Source: Omphalotus guepiniiformis (taxonomy: Eukaryota; Basidiomycota; Agaricomycetes; Agaricales; Omphalotaceae). Taken from it: a DNA stretch of 64,000 nt. Shown here piece after piece: positions 10,627 to 20,898 of this stretch. The notes beneath the pieces were generated by a model, which saw nothing but the letters and a program-made list of their open reading frames with translations, made no database searches and was not told where the DNA came from. The position numbers and the translations under genes were made by a program. Location of the stretch: positions 1 to 64,000 of the forward strand of contig JAQOOI010000075.1 of assembly GCA_028554645.1 (NCBI GenBank). Reading direction: 5' to 3'. How positions within the stretch are numbered: position 1 is the stretch's first letter; each line of letters starts with the position of its first letter.

Positions 10627-12995
10627 ATGGCGATCCCCAGTGCGGGCTCTTCCAAAGAAGATGCCGGTTTTATCTCGGGAGCAAAACGTAGAAGAATTAG
10701 CCCATGGGTCAAGTTTGGCATTCCCGTCGCCATCGCCGTGATACTCGCTGCTGTGCTCGGTGGAGTTTTAGGCAGTCGTGCGCACAAAAACAGCAGTAGT
10801 TCGCAAAATGCGGCAGCGGAAGCGAGTTCGTCGAACGCTGCTGCTGAGAGTTCAGCACGGAGTGCGAAGACTGCTATAGGACGATTCGCTTCAGCGACGG
10901 ACAGCGAGTTCATGGTGCCCCTATACCCATCCACTACCAACCCCGCCTTTTCTTCACCCACATTCCTATCGACTTCATCGTCATCTAACCTTAGTTGGCC
11001 ATCAGATCCATTCACGCCTGGTACACCAAATCCGACATCTTTGCGTTCCGACCGTCCCCGACTAATTGCGCCTCAGTATAAATGGGCAGCACTTCCTGCT
11101 TTCATTGCGGCTGATCCTTACCTCAAAGGATGGAACGACACTATATTCAACAACGCCTCTGTCTACGACCCTCTACCGCCTGTGGTGTATCACATGGACG
11201 GTTCATCTGGTATTTTAGACAATTCCCGTGAAGTTAAAATGCGCATAAAGGCATTCGCTTATGTGTATCGAATGACGAACGACAGCAAATGGGTTGACCG
11301 TGCATGGGCTGAGGTCTCGAACACATTCTCGTCGTCGTTCGGTCCTGCAACTGATAAATGGAACTCTGATCATTTCCTTGATGTTGCCGAAATGGCGTCT
11401 GCGTTGGGAATTGCCTATGATTGGCTGTACGATGCATGGACTGGTGATCAGCGTAACCAGATCCTCGGCGCTTTGAATACTTACGCGTTGGCACCCGGTG
11501 TCGCTGCGTACAATGATCCTACCGTGACTTACGCGTGGTGGAGGACCAACACTACTGGCAATTGGAATTGTGTTTGCAATGCAGGTTTGACTCTGGCTGC
11601 ACTCGCCGTTCTCGGTGATGACCAGACTGGCAACGCACAAACTCTCCTTGGGCTTACAATCGACAACGCCAAGTCGAATTGTGCTCAAGGTGTGTGGAGC
11701 GACGGTACATGGGCTGAGACGGCTAACTACTGGTATTTTGGTACCACCGGTCACGCCGAGATGTCGAGTGCTCTTATCACTGCTACAGGTAGCGATTACG
11801 GCTTGCTTAACACCAATCCTGCCAATCCAGACCTGTACAAGACGGGTGATTTCCACATGGGCGTCTTCGGTGCCACGTCTCTGTTCAACTTCGGTGATCA
11901 TGGTCCGAACAAATTCAGTTCGACTGCAAACTCGATGTTCTTATATGCGGGTGCGTTCAATAAGCCCGAGTATGCGTTGTTCCAGCGTGAGCAGTGGGAT
12001 GCAGCGGAGCCTTGGAGTATGTTCTGGTATGAGCCACAAGTTGCGGGTGCGTTTTGGGATGGACGTGCGTTGGATATGAATTTCGACAATGAGATGGACC
12101 AGGTTAGAGAAATGTTATTACAGTTCTTCAACTGCTAATGGTGATTTTATAGTGGGTGTCGATGCGTTCGTCGTGGACTGACCAACACGCGCTCTACGTC
12201 GCCATGAAAGCCGGCTGGAACCAAGCTCATCAAACGCACAACGATCTCGACGTGGGCGACTTTGTCCTCGACGCCCTTGGCACGCGGTGGGCTGGTGAGC
12301 TCGGTTCAGGCGACTACAATTCACCAGGGTACTTCAACAGCGGAGCACAAGATGCTGAGCGGTGGACGTATTACAGGAAGATGACGGAGGGTCAGAACAC
12401 GATTTGCGTCAACCAGGCGAATCAGTTGGTCACTGCTGAACCCAGAATCCTTGGGTATGGATCAAGCGGGACGAAGCAGGGGGAGAGCACGGTGTTGAGC
12501 CTAAGTGAGGATGATACTGCGTATTGGGTTGCGGATATCAGCTCGGCGTACCCTACTACCGCCGCTACGTCTGTCAGGCGAGGTGTGAGATTACTCAATG
12601 GAAGGAGACAGGTGTTGATCCAAGACGAAATAACTACAAGCACGTCCTGGCAATGGCGTATGCACACCAACGCTACTGTATCGATATCTTCATCATCGCC
12701 TACTTCCGCCACACTCACACTCGACGGCCAAACTCTCAAGGTGGATATTGTTTCCCCTTCGTCCGGGGCAGGGTTTAGCACGTCGGAGGCTGTGAGGTTC
12801 CCTGGTGACCCTACGCCGCCTGAGGCTGATCAGGAGAATCCCGGAGTGACGGTGTTGATCGTGCAGATGCAAGAGGGGACGACGACTATGGAGGTGTTGT
12901 TTAGCCCTCAGTGGGGTGATGGGGGTAAGGAGTTGGGTGTGGGCGATGTGAAGAATGTTGAGTTGGGTAGTTGGAGTTTAACGAGTCATAACTAG
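10627..12995 (+). CDS. heparinase II/III-family protein, N-terminally membrane anchored
   Basis: This encodes a polysaccharide-lyase-like protein of 772 residues in two exons (10627-12102 and 12153-12995). The 50-nt intron has a GCTAATG branch point. The first ATG in the open frame is used. A short cytoplasmic tail with KRRR precedes a membrane segment (VKFGIPVAIAVILAAVLGGVLG, residues about 30-50), then a Ser/Ala-rich stalk. An alpha-toroid follows (KWAALPAFIAADPYLKGW, AEMASALGIAYDWLYDAW, NCVCNAGLTLAAL, WAETANYWYFGTTGHAEM). After the intron come HNDLDVGDFVLDALG, which carries the family's conserved His/Asp motif, and a C-terminal beta-sandwich. Heparinase II/III enzymes cleave uronic-acid polysaccharides by beta-elimination. 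The true substrate in this fungus is unknown, and a cell-wall role is inference. The type II anchor suggests it acts at the cell surface or in the secretory path. No disruption seen. Confidence 0.85.
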
Positions 12996-13299
12996 GTGGA
13001 CTTTTCGGGGTGGGGTGGATGAGCACTAGCATGAAAAGAACAATTTTTTTTACAAACCTAGCGAATAATCAGCACTCTTTTTTGATGGACTTCTATTTGT
13101 TTTGTTCATTCGCAGTTAGTTTTTGGATCTCTCGTTTGTTGGATTCGACTCGTGTTTTTTTTTGTGTTCGTCGTCGCCACTGTATACGAGAATTGTTGGT
13201 GGTAGTTATTTCCCTTACACAGACGCATACACTCACATACCATTCACATACGCCTCTGACATGATATGCATTCAAGTACAGTATTGTAATTCGTAGATA
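12996..13299. other. 3' UTR and spacer
   Basis: The region is T-rich with short purine/pyrimidine tracts. No supported gene. Confidence 0.5.
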
Positions 13300-13966
13300 T
13301 TATTCATAGACTTGCTTTGGATTGTATTTGATACAGGAAAATATTTTATGATCACACTCCAGCCTTGTAAATACTAAGTATCCTCTTTTCGTCACCAAAA
13401 ACCATCTCGAGTCACCAGGCCTGCAGGTCGCGGGTGTCTCAAACAGCAATGGCGCATTGTATGTGAAGCGCAACCTGCAGACCGAGCAAAGAACTTGGAG
13501 GAGAATTCTCGGATAGTCGTTTCGTATATCGAAAATCAGCTCCGAGATGTACATGCACTTGACGTGTGAGACGGAAGGAAACACATGGGTCCTACGTAGG
13601 ACTGGCTGCTGTTGCTTTCATACAAGCTCCCAATACAGTCGAACTGCCAGTGCATAGACATAAGTCGAGAACCAAGTGAAAGCCGCAGAGCGTGTTTCGA
13701 TTCAGCGAGAGCGATGAACTGTTCTGCCTTGGTTTGGGTGTTATGGATGACAAGATACTCCGATGAGAAGAGTGTGTGGCGAGAGGAGGTGTTTACTAGC
13801 GAGACTGAGATATTTGAGAGAAGTTTTGTCGTCGCATTGCGGTAAATATTTCTGATAGAGTGTAGGAGTGAGCACTGCGATCAGTGTTGTTGTATGAACA
13901 ACTCACTTGCTTCCGGTTTCGGTTTCAAGCCAAGTTCAAGCTCACGGCTCGTCGGAGAATCTTCAT
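13300..13966 (-). pseudogene. truncated duplicate of the neighbouring F-box/LRR gene
   Basis: Minus-strand sequence here aligns to the F-box gene at 17174-18664. The stretch 13650-13845 matches 18310-18500 (the F-box and start of the repeats), 13510-13560 matches about 17815-17870 (the SELIFDI segment), and the candidate start at 13964-13966 matches the start codon at 18662-18664. About 380 bp that separate the first two blocks in the intact gene are missing. The first exon has gained bases that bring in a stop codon. Similarity continues upstream (13900-14080 versus 18600-18800), so the promoter was copied too. It is a remnant of a local duplication. Confidence 0.72.
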
Positions 13967-14183
13967 GACTGTTTAGTTCCTTGATATGTGGTCCAGCAGA
14001 CATTCCTGGCTATTTATCTGTATTCTGAGCCATGCATCGCACGCGAAGAACCGAGTATTTGATGAAGGAATGGAAGAATTGTTGCAATTGGGAAACATCA
14101 TACAGAATGACAGCCTGTGAAGTTGGAAGATCGCTTTCAGTGTCTTAAAGAATAGTATAGTTCTAGAATACGCACAAAGCCTA

Positions 14184-14449
14184 CTGTAGTGACATGTAGG
14201 GAAGCAACGTAACGCATAACGGTGGCCCCGTTGCGTTGCCTATTTTTCGTAATGTAACGCATAACGGTGGGGAGGTTGCCTGAGAGGAACCGTTATATTG
14301 AGGTAATCTGCCCTAAGAATTCATTTTTCGTCGATAAATGTTGCTAAAATTCCGGCCCATAACGGTGATTTTTAGGGCAGTTGCTAGCATTGCGTGAAAA
14401 AAAATCGTAACGGCCCTCCGGGCCGTTGCCTCCTTACATGTCACTACAG
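14184..14449. mobile_element. MITE with TA target duplication
   Basis: Inverted ends are CTGTAGTGACATGTAGGGA.. on the left and, read in reverse complement, CTGTAGTGACATGTAAGGA.. on the right, continuing into GGCAACG with few mismatches. TA flanks both ends (14182-14183 and 14450-14451). The 266-bp interior has no coding capacity and repeats a 17-mer beginning GTAACGCATAACGG at 14209 and 14254. A TA duplication is typical of Tc1/mariner-type transposons, so this is likely a non-autonomous derivative. Confidence 0.85.
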
Positions 14450-14451
14450 TA

Positions 14452-15610
14452 TATTCAAAATGTTCGGCGACTCGGGTTGAATGATTTGATAATTGGGGGA
14501 GCACCTCCCCAAGAGACATCAGTGCGAATAAGATTGTACATGAATAGATACTCTTACTGTATATTTAGCCAGAGGCATAGAACGCATTCAACAATTGCTT
14601 CAACACGATAAGTAGGTGAACAGACGCACGCTCGGCGCTAAAACACTCAGGCAGGCTGCAAACCTCAGCGCTAATCCGTGTACGTTTTCTGCTTCCTTCC
14701 ATCATGAATATCGAGGACACCAGAAAAATTCAACAACGCTTACATACCTGATACCGCTGTCTCTTCAATGAACCAGTGCCCTGCCTCCGAGTTTTTGCGA
14801 ATCAATCGGCACTTTCTGTTTTGAATCGAGTCGATTCAACCGGGCATGTTTCCAAATTCCCGCACAAACTCTCCAACTGTGCATAGAGGCAGATATAGGG
14901 AGATCCAGAACTGCTTTCAACGGAGACAGATTATCTTTCGGTGTTGACTCGTACGACAATATAGCCTGCTTCACCGGCCTAGCAGAATATGCGTGAAGGT
15001 TCACAATAATGATAACACTGAACCTGCTAAAGTACTGAAACTTCACTCGTATCTGATGTCGATGGCGAGTCTGAATACCTTCCTCACCGCTTCAGAATCA
15101 ATAGGGTTCGATCCGGCCGGGCGCAATTTCGCATGTAGGAACATTGAAGATCAGACCCCATTCCCAGTCAGCGCGAGCTTTACCACCAGATCCACACCGA
15201 GTCGCCTTACAAATGTGAAAATGGAATTCGGAGTCTCTAAACAAGTGGGTTTTTGATATACATATGAAGTCCAATTTCTTGACAATAATTGTCATCTGCT
15301 CTAGCTTGCATCAATCATACAAGCCTGTTCTGTTCTGTTCCTGCGTCATGAAGTGAGGACCCGGTCTGATTGATAATCTGCTCCAAGGTATGTTACGATG
15401 TACCCTGTAGAACGCTTATGCGGCCGTTCTTTTTTTCTTGTTTATAAACAGCGTCCCCGACTCCACGATGCTTGATAATTCACGCCGCCATATGTGTTAC
15501 TCATCTGGACAATTTCGCGCTTGTACACCAGATATAAATATCCGGCACCAAAGCTCTTCATCCTTTCACTCACCCACTTGTCTATCTCACTATCTCAAAC
15601 CCTCAACTAG
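14452..15610. other. intergenic region, no supported gene
   Basis: There is a short foldback (TTGGGG..CCTCCCCAA) near 14495-14512 just beyond the MITE. Small open frames on both strands show no recognisable features. The 3' portion is the promoter of the oxidoreductase. Confidence 0.5.
15533..15540 (+). promoter_or_regulatory. TATA box of oxidoreductase gene
   Basis: TATAAATA lies 71 nt before the ATG at 15611, the usual spacing for a fungal core promoter with a short 5' UTR. Confidence 0.55.
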
Positions 15611-17005
15611 ATGTCCCTACCTGAAACTATCAAGGCCCTTCAAGTTCAGTCTGATAAGACTGTGAAGGTGATTGAGATCCCTTTTGTCTCCCAAGATCTC
15701 GTGAAAAACCTTCCTGAAGACCAAGTTATTGTGCGTATCCATCAACTAGACTTGGACTACTCAGAGTCTGTGCTCACCAAACTCTTGATCGAATAAGATC
15801 CGTGTCCGTGCAGTGGGTCTGAACCCTACCGACTGGAAGGTACGCTATTTTCTTTCCGCCTTTAAGCATGCTCTTCAATGTCTCTTTCCATTAGCATGCA
15901 TTGGGTTCGTTGGGAACTCCGGGAACAATCTCAGGTTGTGATGCTGCTGGTGATGTCGTCAAAGTTGGCTCTGCAGTCAAGCATTTGAAAGTTGGCGATC
16001 GGGCGGCAGGGTTCACGTAAGTGCTATCCTCTACATTGTCCTGGCGTTCAAGTAATCGGAATCGTTACATAGGCACGGTGGTGCGACGCAAACCGAAAAT
16101 GGTGCTTATGCAGAATATGTCCGTTTTGTCTCGGCCGTTTGCTTCAAACTTCCTGACGAAATGTCATACGAAGAGGCTGCTTCCTTCCCTGTATGTTCTC
16201 AATTTTTGCTTAGGGATCTCCGGCGGCTGAACGATATCATGGCAGATTCCTCACCTCACTGTAGTTCAGGCGTTCTACGTGCGTTTTTCTCTCCCAAAAC
16301 CTTTTTCACCCAATCCGAAATCGGAGTACATTCTAATCTGGGGTGGTTCTACTGCTGTCGGTCATCACGCCATCCAACTCGCCTCGCTCTCCGGCCTCCG
16401 TCCCATCGTCACTGCGTCGCCTTCTGCTTTTGGTGAGATCAAAGCACTCGGTGCCGTGGCTGTCTTCGACTATAAGGACCCGGAGGTCTCGAAGAAAATA
16501 CAGGCAGCTGCTGGCCAGGATGGAGTCATCTATGGCTTTGATACCGTCTGTGAGAAAGGAAGCACGGATGCCTGTGTTGTGAGTGAACGCATATCCATGC
16601 GCTCTCAAAACTTTGAACTCATTGCAAATATCTTTTCAGGACTCAATATCCTCTACTCGAGGCGGTCACGTCGTTGCTACTCTCCCTATCTCTGAAGAAA
16701 TTCAGAATCGTCGTAAAGACGTGAAGGTTGAGTTTACGCTCGTGTACACCGAGCTTGGTTACGAATTTGTGTTCGGGCACCAATTCACTTACCCTCCCAT
16801 GCCTGAGGACAAGGCTCGCACTTTGGAGCACGTCTCCGAGTGCATGCCTCGCCTCCTCGAAGGCTGGGTCGAGGGCAAGGGCGCCACCATACTCAAGACC
16901 CAGAAACTGCGCAAATTGGAGGGCGGTTTGGGCAAGATCCAAGAAGGCCTGGAAATCATGAGAGACGGGAAGTACGCGAGAGAAAAGTTGGTATACTCTA
17001 TTTAA
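15611..17005 (+). CDS. zinc-binding alcohol dehydrogenase-like (MDR) oxidoreductase, cipB-like
   Basis: This is a medium-chain dehydrogenase/reductase with an N-terminal GroES-like fold and a C-terminal Rossmann fold for NAD(P)H. The ATG at 15611 gives MSLPETIKALQVQSDKTVKVIE. Six or so short introns separate exons encoding VRAVGLNPTDWK, GTPGTISGCDAAGDVVKVG, VGDRAAGF, AYAEYVRFV, the nucleotide-binding stretch ILIWGGSTAVGHHAIQLASL (GGSTAVG replaces the canonical GXGXXG), FDYKDPEVSKKI and RGGHVVATLP. The stop is at 17003-17005. The catalytic zinc ligands of true alcohol dehydrogenases are not evident, so it groups with quinone-oxidoreductase or trans-enoyl-reductase-like members that lack metal. 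Such proteins act on enones or polyketide intermediates. No neighbouring biosynthetic gene is present, so its substrate is open. Confidence 0.85.
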
Positions 17006-17173
17006 ATGCTTTAGCTGGGAGTTTACTGTAAAATTACTCGTAAAGAAATTCAAATCACACTAGACATCGCAGTCAAAGTTTAAACGATTTGTGATTAATT
17101 AATTTGGAACGGATGTACAAGGTAAGATCATTCAATTGCATGCTACCAGTCGTACAACCACAGACAAGCCCAT

Positions 17174-18664
17174 TCAATATTTAATTTCGTACTCCAGCGT
17201 TTTGAACGCTAGAAGACCTCTTGCATCACAAAGAGGAAACCATCTCCTCATACCTGGTTTAATCACAACCTGAACAAGCAAAGGGAATCGGCATGGCCTC
17301 TGCTCTTGTCCGTCCCTTCCTTTCCCTCCACAAGTGACCGGCGACTCCTCGGGCTGTGAGTCAGAATTTTCGCCATCGTCTTTGCCCACAACCCTATCCA
17401 CTTCCTCCCACTTCCCGCACTTATCCGCGCCATCAAACAGTGTAAGGAGAGATAACCGGGCGAGTGGTGTGGTACGCGGGACTGAGCGAAGAATGTGGAG
17501 GAACTGTTCGATGTGGGGTTCGTACGTGTTGTTGCCTGGGAATGAGAGATTGAGGGTGTGGAGGTTGGATAAATTTATAAGTGTTATAGCTGATGAGGGA
17601 ACATGATGAGTAGTGGATAAGAGGAAAGCTGAAAAAGGGGTGCTTACTACGGTTGTGTACTTCTTCAATAACATCATCGATAATACGAAAGTCTAACGAG
17701 AGAGATGTGAGTGTGATGAGAGAGTCGTTCAGCAATAGCTGGGCCACTCTGATTGGGGGTAAATGGTCCTTGAAATAGGATATCGGTAACGAAAGCTCTC
17801 GGATAGTCGAAAGTCGATTGCTTCGGATTATATCGAAAATTAGCTCCGAGGTGTAACTGCCTCTTTGAGATCCTACTTGTAAGGTGCGAACATTCTCAAG
17901 TTTTATACCTGCTGGGATAGAGTCTCGACGGACAAGACATGATTGCCAATCCCAAGACTCTGGAAATTTAGGCATCTGTCCTGTACACCAATCGCTCGAT
18001 CCATGCAGGCACAACTTCTCCAAAAGCTGGAATCCGCAAATGAACTGGACTAAATCAGACTTGACGTCGTCCCAATGAGGCATGTCGTCGTCACCAAACT
18101 GACTTACTCTAACCGTCTGCAAATCAACATCGAGCGAAACCAGCGAGTCGCGAAAGGCCGAAAGGAGCGTTTGTCTCAGCATGAGTAGCTGTTCCGGCGT
18201 GAACCCAAGGATTTTTACATGGTTGACTATGATATGCCTCTCTACGATGTTCTTTAAGAACAGATGAGGCCAGTGACGCACTGCGAAAGGGTCACCCTGT
18301 AAATCAAGCTCGAGCACCAAGTGAGAGCCGCAGAGAGTGTTCAAGGGCGATTTGACGAGAGATGTGAACTGTTCTGCCTTGGATTGGTTGATGTAGATGG
18401 CAAAGCACTCCGATGAGAAGAGTTTGTGATGAGAGGAGGGTAGGGTGAGTTTACTGGCGAGACTGAGATGTTTGAGAGAAGTTTTGTCGTCGCAATGTGT
18501 GATTATTAGTTCGATGATCTCAAGGGGTAAGAATGGATTAGGAGGTGAGGAAATGGGATCTGGTTCTGAGTATAGTGATGGGTTTATATGCGATGAGTAG
18601 TAACATTGTGTGGAAACTCACTTGATTTCGGTTTCAAGTTCACCGCGCGTCGGAAGACATTCAT
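17174..18664 (-). CDS. F-box / leucine-rich-repeat-like protein
   Basis: Three exons on the minus strand: 18664-18622 (MNVFRRAVNLKPKS), 18566-17648 and 17589-17174. Both junctions keep frame. An F-box-like helix block follows (PLEIIELIITHCDDKTSLKH, LASKLTLPSSHHKLF). After it come degenerate leucine-rich segments such as LEKLCLHGSSDW, IRELSLPISYFKDHL, LTSLSLDFRIID and LHTLNLSFPGNN. Mushroom genomes hold large families of this type, which act as variable substrate receptors of SCF ubiquitin ligases. The substrate is unknown. The start was set by joining a tiny first exon in phase with the F-box. The same start and promoter occur in the decayed copy at 13300-13966. Confidence 0.7.
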
Positions 18665-19213
18665 TGATGTGATTCGTAGTTTCTTGGTCCTTGAAAGTAT
18701 GACGATTTATTCCTGGCTATTTATCGGTTTTCTGAGCCAATGTATCGCACGCCTATTGAAGAACCGAGTATTGCCGAGGAATAGCAAAAGTGTCGCAGAC
18801 GGGAGATGATAGTCTAGTTTGATGTAATATGAATATCCTCTTGCTTCATGTTAGGGTGCAGAGTCTGTTTGACCAATTTCAATGCCATAGATAACGGTAT
18901 AAGATCTAGAATACGCACATAATACTTTGATACTTATTGAAAAGGGCTGAGTCATTTGGTGAAAGTAGAAGGAGAGCCCCTATAGAGCCCAGACCTGCGA
19001 ACTCATGTGATCATGTGTGCGTTGCACTGTGTGGCGTGTGCACTGTGTGGCGTGTGCACTGTGTGCCGCCCTTCAAAGGCTTCAACTCATACACTGATAC
19101 ATATATCATATAGGTCTTCTCATACAGTTACACTGATCTTTGGAAACGTTTCAACTTGCGATAATTTCCAATCCACTGTGTTTTGAACGAAATTTCCTCA
19201 TTTACCGGTACGT
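18665..19213. other. intergenic region left of the retrotransposon
   Basis: This holds the promoter of the F-box gene and non-coding DNA up to the LTR. A 16-bp unit (TGCACTGTGTGGCGTG) is repeated three times at 19023-19070, the third copy imperfect. No gene supported. Confidence 0.55.
19023..19070. repeat. three copies of a 16-bp tandem repeat
   Basis: The unit TGCACTGTGTGGCGTG occurs at 19023, 19039 and 19055. The last copy diverges in its final bases. Confidence 0.8.
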
Positions 19214-20453
19214 TGATGTGCTTGGTATGGGGTATGAATGAGACGAAGTGCTAACTAACTCGAATGAATCTATCAAGCACTCTAAACACACACACAACAC
19301 ACAAAGACTTTTAAGTTCGTGGGGTTTGGGGGACCAACAAACTCTGTGAAGCGAATAAGGTTGTTGTAAGAGGAACGCGGAGACACAGTCAAAACCGACG
19401 CGGCACAGATAACTCTATGCTACACACCACTCAAACGAACTAACGCGTAACTTTAACCAATCACCGCGACCAGTGACTACAAACGATACAACAACCAGAC
19501 GATTGTTGGGAGATGCCAGACGACTTCTCACTTAGTGGAGTTGGGTATAGGAGGATTTCAGAACTGCCAGACGACGAGTTCAACGAGTGACCAGACGATC
19601 CACTCTTATTCGCACTACACACACAGGCTCCGCGGTACCAGACGATCCCGCTTGTAAACACTTAGGCACACTGACTTATGAACTAACGCGGCGGTTAACA
19701 CTTTAAAACTCCTAATCACTCAGAGGGACTTAAGCTTTTCCACACACAAATGCTATTAGCTCTATGGGGGGCTCGGGAACCTCCCCTTCCTTGCCCAGGT
19801 TCTATTTCTTATATACAGTATCTCTATTTACATAGTACAAACAAATGTCGCGATACTTGACAGTTATGAGCTATATGGTGCATATGGTGCACCGCGTAAG
19901 GTAGGGATGAAGTATAGTACGCGGTAACAGGGTATCCTATATCGGGTTATAATCTTGCCGCTTTTTAGAAAGTATCGCGGTAGTTCGCTAACGCTGTGTC
20001 TCCTTACGTGTTCTACTTCCGCGTCGTCGGAAGTACTTCGTGTTACATTGTACGTCTAGACCCTTCTGTGGCTCAACAGTGGTCATTAGATATGACTAGT
20101 GCACGGAGCTACTGCTACCTGGTTTCTAAGTCTGGCCTTCTGAGTAGTGCCGCGGTACCTCGTTACCTACGCGTTGGTTTATACAGTATTGGGGCCATCA
20201 AGTTATACACGTCGGACCTTAGAACAAGTGCCGCGACGCTTTACTTGAGTGCATACTTAGGTAATACCTACACTGAGAAGACCCATTTAGTGCCGTTCTA
20301 CAGTCTTGTACACCTTTGTACACATATACTAGTGGTTGAATGTGCGTAATACACCGCGGAACTTAGGACTATACAGTGTACTTAGTAGGTTTGTACTGGA
20401 GTGATCAATCCCGCGAGGCCGAAAATGGTAGTGGTATTCCCGCGGTCGTATCA
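19214..20453 (-). repeat. LTR (3' LTR of the element)
   Basis: This 1,240-bp repeat is near-identical to 32331-33569. Ends are TGATGTGCTT and CGTATCA on the plus strand. I counted 17 CGCG tetranucleotides in it. A 117-codon plus-strand frame inside is shared by both LTRs but has no recognisable features. Confidence 0.97.
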
Positions 20454-20463
20454 TCTCCCCCTG
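20454..20463 (-). other. polypurine tract
   Basis: Read on the element strand, AGGGGGAGA directly abuts the 3' LTR. This is where a plus-strand primer for reverse transcription is expected. Confidence 0.75.
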
Positions 20464-20834
20464 ACTAAAATATCGACTGTCCCAGTCGCTGGGGTCCTAC
20501 TCAGGGTCTATCCCGGAAAGGCGCATCAACCTCCCTTTTCTGGATATCACAAACTTCTTTCTGACTCATGTAGCGCTCTCCCTCCTTCTTGTCACATCAC
20601 ATGCCATCACGTTACCTTATTGGTAAATCGCCGCGTCTCTTCATTCCTCATCGTCCGGTTACGTTAGTTCCCGGACATACCGGTTATTCAGTTAATGGAT
20701 TGCCATCGCTTCTTTGTCAAAGCTGTATGTCGTACCCTGAATAAGTGTGTAATACATCAAACTTTTGCTCTCGCGTCTTCTAGGAATGGAACTCGATACT
20801 GGCACCATTCTGAGGACCCCATCGCCGCGAGGTG

Positions 20835-20841
20835 TATATAA
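20835..20841 (+). promoter_or_regulatory. TATA box of antisense gene A
   Basis: GTATATAACC stands about 60 nt before the ATG at 20899, on the strand opposite gag-pol. It suggests a dedicated promoter rather than read-through from the LTR. Confidence 0.5.
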
Positions 20842-20898
20842 CCTTCAGCGCCCGGGTGTCGAACTTCAACTTTTTGCTCCCTCTTTCATCACTGGTTT

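Noticed and set aside
14765..15046. 93-codon minus-strand frame upstream of the oxidoreductase
   Set aside because: No identifiable motif and no supporting neighbouring exons.
19996..20349. 117-codon plus-strand frame present in both LTRs
   Set aside because: It is antisense to the LTR promoter direction, has no recognisable domain, and its conservation is explained by the near-identity of the LTRs.
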